Part shown: positions 31,226 to 33,253 of the stretch, in pieces
Position numbering within the stretch: position 1 is the first letter of the stretch
How the letters are laid out: each line of letters begins with the position of its first letter
Origin: an uncultured bacterium
GTDB lineage: Bacteria; Bipolaricaulota; Bipolaricaulia; RBG-16-55-9; DRJF01
Length of the DNA stretch: 33,253 nucleotides
Direction: 5' to 3'
NCBI GenBank assembly: GCA_913053845.1
Contig: CAJXGD010000026.1
Coordinates: 1 to 33,253 of the forward strand
The notes under the pieces: generated by a model
The model's input: only the letters and a program-made list of their open reading frames with translations
Told to the model about the DNA's origin: nothing
Databases searched by the model: none
Made by a program: the position numbers and the translations under genes

Positions 31226-31939
31226 CTATATCTCCGGAGGAGGAGCCAAGCCATAGCAGGCGACCTGACGCTCCAGTCGCCAGGCCCAGCAGGAGTCGCC
31301 ATAGGACCAGTGCCACCACTCACCGGCATAGTTGCTGAAGCCGGCCTCACCCATCACCGCGATGAGCAGGCGGCGGTTGACCCGCGCCTGGGGACTGATC
31401 CCCTCGGCCAGCGTCGCCGCGACCTGGCGAGCGTCCTTGCGTTCCGGCCCGTAAGGGGAGATCATATCCAGCTCTGCCCCGTCAGGGCCGCTGATGGTCA
31501 GGTCCACCGCGCCGCCGGTGGAGTGACCAGGTGGGGTGGGGATATCCGGCGGATGCACGAAACGATTGGTCTGGCGCACCAGGATATTATGCGGCCAATC
31601 CGGGTGCTCCTCACGCAGTTCCCCCATGACTTTTTGATAGATAGTCCGCTGATAATCAATGGTGCGATAGGCGCTCCAAATCAAAAAGCTGTGGCCGCTG
31701 GGGAGCAGTTCGATAGCTTGCTTGAGCATCTCGCTGACCGTCTGGCGCAGATAGAAGAGGCGTGGCTGGCCGAAAGAGTCCGGCTCTTGAGTGAAGTGCA
31801 GCTCCGGGCAGCAGCGGCGCAGGCTGACCAGCGGCTCGCCGTTGTCTTTCACTTTAATCCGATTGAGCTCGTGGATGGGCTCAACGATGGAGCTACGCTG
31901 CTGGGGCAACTGTCCGTTCCAAGGTATTCTGCTGTGCAT
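31226..31939 (-). CDS. D-alanyl-D-alanine dipeptidase (VanX/DdpX, M15D)
   Basis: A 237-residue zinc peptidase. SAYRT near R92 and the metal site GHSTGGAVDLT (H139, D146) followed by EWWHW (catalytic E207, zinc ligand H210) give the SxHxxGxAxD ... ExxxH layout of VanX enzymes. They split D-Ala-D-Ala, either for peptidoglycan turnover and scavenging or, with VanH and VanA, for glycopeptide resistance. No vanH, vanA or regulators are present, so a metabolic role is more likely. No signal peptide is evident, so it is cytosolic. The ATG lies 8 bases after a -10 box. Confidence 0.88.
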   Translation of the reverse strand: MHSRIPWNGQLPQQRSSIVEPIHELNRIKVKDNGEPLVSLRRCCPELHFTQEPDSFGQPRLFYLRQTVSEMLKQAIELLPSGHSFLIWSAYRTIDYQRTIYQKVMGELREEHPDWPHNILVRQTNRFVHPPDIPTPPGHSTGGAVDLTISGPDGAELDMISPYGPERKDARQVAATLAEGISPQARVNRRLLIAVMGEAGFSNYAGEWWHWSYGDSCWAWRLERQVACYGLAPPPEI

Positions 31940-31947
31940 GGGCGCAT

Positions 31948-31976
31948 ATTCTACCTCAAGCGGGCCGGCCGGTCCA
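31948..31976 (-). promoter_or_regulatory. Candidate leaderless promoter of the dipeptidase gene
   Basis: On the minus strand, TGGACC (31971-31976), 17 bases, then TAGAAT (31948-31953), with 8 bases to the ATG and no ribosome binding site. Confidence 0.45.
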
Positions 31977-32115
31977 GTTCAGCGCGGGCCGGATTTGGTA
32001 TGGCCTAGCTGAGCCTCCCTTTCGAGTACATTTCTTAGTTGAGGCAATTCGGATATTGACTTTCAGGACTAATTGATGTATTATGAAAATCATACCAAGG
32101 TTGGGCCAAGAGTAA

Positions 32116-32222
32116 TAGGTGGAAGAATTATCCGTCTAGCACAGTAAAGGCAGGGCTTAGACGGGAATATATATCTATATAACACGCAGAATGGTTGTTT
32201 AGGTGGAAAAACTTCCGCCTAA
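32116..32222. repeat. Related inverted-repeat motifs upstream of hicBA
   Basis: Three related sites lie in this AT-rich stretch: TAGGTGGAA...TCCGTCTA (32116-32138), an inverted half-site GCTTAGACGGGAA (32155-32167), and the best copy TTAGGTGGAA-AAAC-TTCCGCCTAA (32199-32222, one mismatch). The last overlaps the -35 and spacer of the hicBA promoter. They look like operator copies or integron-site-associated binding sequences. The remaining DNA from 32008 to 32115 shows no gene. Confidence 0.45.
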
Positions 32223-32233
32223 GGTGGTATAAT
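32204..32233 (+). promoter_or_regulatory. Promoter driving hicBA, just outside the cassette
   Basis: TGGAAA (32204-32209), 18 bases and a consensus TATAAT (32228-32233). It ends one base before the GTTAGGC core site, so the promoter belongs to the DNA upstream of the cassette junction. Confidence 0.55.
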
Positions 32234-32234
32234 G

Positions 32235-32241
32235 GTTAGGC
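32235..32241 (+). other. Integron-type core recombination site (GTTRRRY)
   Basis: GTTAGGC fits the GTTRRRY core used by integron integrases, with cleavage after the G. It is the exact complement of the first box of the attC at 32661, as expected when this is the start of the same cassette, and it lies 21 bases before hicB. Confidence 0.6.
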
Positions 32242-32262
32242 CATAGAAAATCAGGAGGAAAT

Positions 32263-32481
32263 ATGAAAGCTGAATTTACAGCAATTATCGAACCTGCTCC
32301 AGAAGGAGGATATTGGGCTATATGCCCGGAAGTACCGGGAGCAAATGGCCAGGGAGAAACGGTAGAGGAAGCAAAGGAGAGTTTAAGAGAAGCCATAGAA
32401 CTGATCTTGGAGGATCGCAGGGAAGATATCCTTCGAGGATTACCGAAAGATGTAATTCGCGACAAGGTTATTGTTGCATGA
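32263..32481 (+). CDS. hicB: HicB-type antitoxin
   Basis: 72 residues. The N-terminal HicB fold shows MKAEFTAIIEPAPEGGYWAICPEVPGANGQGETVEEA and a following helix ESLREAIELIL. This degraded RNase H-like domain binds and blocks HicA. The protein ends DKVIVA without a long C-terminal DNA-binding domain, so it is the short type. AGGAGG lies 5 bases before the ATG. Its TGA overlaps the hicA ATG. The antitoxin-first order ensures inhibitor is made before toxin. Confidence 0.93.
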   Translation: MKAEFTAIIEPAPEGGYWAICPEVPGANGQGETVEEAKESLREAIELILEDRREDILRGLPKDVIRDKVIVA

Positions 32482-32657
32482 AGCGAAGAGATTTGGAACG
32501 TAAGCTTCGGATAGCAGGATGTTATTTGAAAAGAGAAGGCAGGTCGCATTCTCTTTGGATCAACCCCAAGAATGGTGTGATCGAGGCAGTCCCTCGGCAC
32601 AAGGAAATCAAGGAGCCACTTGCAAGGAAAATCCTGAAAAACCTGAATGCTGAGTAA
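32478..32657 (+). CDS. hicA: HicA-type mRNA interferase toxin
   Basis: 59 residues from ATG 32478 (ATGA overlap with hicB). A small basic dsRNA-binding-like fold, with KRRDLERKLRIAGCYLKREG followed by the catalytic His24 in RSHSLW and a C-terminal PRHKEIKEPLARKILKNL helix. HicA cleaves mRNA and tmRNA and halts growth when freed from HicB. The length is normal for the family and the key His is intact, so the toxin should be active. The attC begins three bases after its stop. Confidence 0.92.
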   Translation: MKRRDLERKLRIAGCYLKREGRSHSLWINPKNGVIEAVPRHKEIKEPLARKILKNLNAE

Positions 32658-32660
32658 ATG

Positions 32661-32733
32661 GCCTAACAAGGCGCTTCACCTGACCGCTATTCCGCTGACG
32701 CTCCATAGCGGCAGGTGAGCTTGGACGTTATCC
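32661..32733 (+). other. attC site (59-base element) of the hicBA cassette
   Basis: 73 bases bounded by GCCTAAC (R'') and GTTATCC (R'). The inner arms pair as CACCTG-A-CCGCTAT with ATAGCGG-CAGGTG, leaving one unpaired A, the kind of extrahelical base that directs integrase to the bottom strand. AAGGCGCTT and GAGCTTGG extend the stem. This is the standard attC architecture. Confidence 0.82.
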
Positions 32734-32773
32734 GGATGCGGAACAGTAGCGAATAAATGACAGAGGTAAAGGC

Positions 32774-33253
32774 TTGAACGTAACCGATAGAGGCCAATAC
32801 TCAGCAGCGCCATCAGTGCTTGGTTACATATACCAAGTGCGCTATGCGCTGCTCGAGTCGCTTCGGCGTTTGCGAAAGGGGCAAGACTTCATCGTCGCGA
32901 TTGAAACCCTCGATGATGTCGTGTTCGAGCAAAATGGCGAAGCACCCGAATTGCTTCAGACAAAACATCATGTGAATAGTGCGACTGACTTGACGGACGG
33001 CTCCACTGATTTGTGGAAGACTTTGCGCATTTGGTGCGAAGGCATTCAGGACAATAGCACCCCCTCCGGAACCCTTTACTTCCTGGTCACGACAGCCGAA
33101 GCGGCCGACGGTCATGCCGCGCACTATTTGAAACCAGGCGAGAATCGAAATCCTGACACGGCAATGGAGCGATTGAACTCAACTGCCAAGTCATCCACAA
33201 ACCAAACAAACGCTCCAGCATATCAAGCATATCGCGGACGTAACTGTTTAGCC
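32774..33253 (+). CDS. DUF4297/Cap4-like nuclease-domain protein, N-terminal part (partial)
   Basis: The frame from TTG 32774 (GAGGT about 8 bases upstream) is open to the window end: 160 codons with no stop. It has GYIYQVRYALLESL near residue 22, then IVAIETLDDVVFE (acidic residues), ELLQTKHHVN (Gln-x-Lys), LTDGSTDLWKTLRIW, and a TLYFLVTTAEA strand. This E..DD..QxK order is that of PD-(D/E)xK-type nuclease domains such as DUF4297/Cap4 and of ABC-three-component defence proteins. It would cut double-stranded DNA once activated. It follows the attC directly and is probably the gene of the next cassette. The C-terminal sensor or effector part is outside the window, so the system type is open. 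No earlier start with a good site is seen. Confidence 0.65.
   Translation, partial: MNVTDRGQYSAAPSVLGYIYQVRYALLESLRRLRKGQDFIVAIETLDDVVFEQNGEAPELLQTKHHVNSATDLTDGSTDLWKTLRIWCEGIQDNSTPSGTLYFLVTTAEAADGHAAHYLKPGENRNPDTAMERLNSTAKSSTNQTNAPAYQAYRGRNCLA

Larger units (their letters stand above)
32236..32727 (+). mobile_element. Integron gene cassette carrying hicB-hicA
   Basis: The cassette runs from the T after the G of GTTAGGC to the G of GTTATCC in the attC. It holds only the hicBA pair and its attC, and is visibly AT-richer than the chromosome to the left. Toxin-antitoxin cassettes are common stabilisers of cassette arrays. No integrase gene lies in the window, so this may be part of a longer array or an array lacking its integrase. 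Confidence 0.7.

Noticed and set aside
31226-31939. Vancomycin-resistance locus.
   Set aside because: Only a VanX-type dipeptidase is present; vanH, vanA and vanRS are absent, so peptidoglycan turnover is more likely.
1-33253. CRISPR arrays, insertion sequences or prophage genes.
   Set aside because: No regularly spaced direct repeats, no transposase or phage structural proteins were found on either strand.

Overview
The window is a GC-rich bacterial chromosome segment with dense gene packing. Four-base ATGA and GTGA overlaps between consecutive genes are common. Several exported or cell-envelope genes (a predicted beta-strand-rich secreted protein, an FtsL/FtsI pair, a Tat-exported copper-type protein) fit a free-living, probably diderm bacterium. 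I cannot name the species. A deep-branching or uncultured, possibly thermophilic or subsurface lineage is a guess. Gene starts come in two styles: Shine-Dalgarno-led genes, and genes with a TAGAAT-type -10 box only 5-9 bases before the start codon, which points to leaderless mRNAs.

Layout. 1-914: end of an SMC/AAA-type ATPase coupled to a TOPRIM-like partner, a defence-type pair. 954-2827: two exported proteins, one with a lamin-tail, PKD and dockerin architecture and an apparent C-terminal frameshift. 2846-4642: mutL, divergent from the second exported gene with only 18 bases between them. 4643-5179: exported, membrane-anchored DUF4399-like protein. 5303-7901: one promoter followed by two tiny ORFs, a small membrane protein and a large AAA/winged-helix/TPR ATPase. 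7953-10099: ftsL-ftsI. 10249-11765: EamA transporter and ogt. 11766-12236: no gene, but a long helix-closed, tRNA-like structured element. 12237-13496: fabF-like ketosynthase. 13510-14271: methyltransferase.

14304-28771 (minus strand) is the most striking block. It is a nearly gapless run, read from 28771 downward: transaldolase/phosphoglucose isomerase fusion, HAD phosphatase, EgtB, EgtD, glutaredoxin-thioredoxin reductase fusion, 6-phosphogluconate dehydrogenase, glucose-6-phosphate dehydrogenase, 6-phosphogluconolactonase, glucokinase, GH15 glucoamylase/trehalase, WrbA-type quinone reductase and a cupredoxin-like protein. Together these could release glucose from trehalose or an alpha-glucan, phosphorylate it, pass it through a partly cyclic oxidative pentose phosphate pathway, feed reductant to a thiol reductase, and make ergothioneine. 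I read it as a single redox-defence superoperon. Two palindromic elements with shared GTAGGGGC/GCCCCTAC arms lie inside this block, one of them within the transaldolase coding sequence.

28945-31939: membrane-anchored class III adenylate cyclase, MFS transporter and VanX-type D,D-dipeptidase. 32013-33253: visibly AT-richer DNA with an integron-type gene cassette. A GTTAGGC core site is followed by hicB-hicA and then a clear attC whose first box, GCCTAAC, is the exact complement of the core site. The next cassette begins directly after it and carries the 5' part of a QxK-type (DUF4297/Cap4-like) nuclease gene that runs off the window. No integron integrase is present here.
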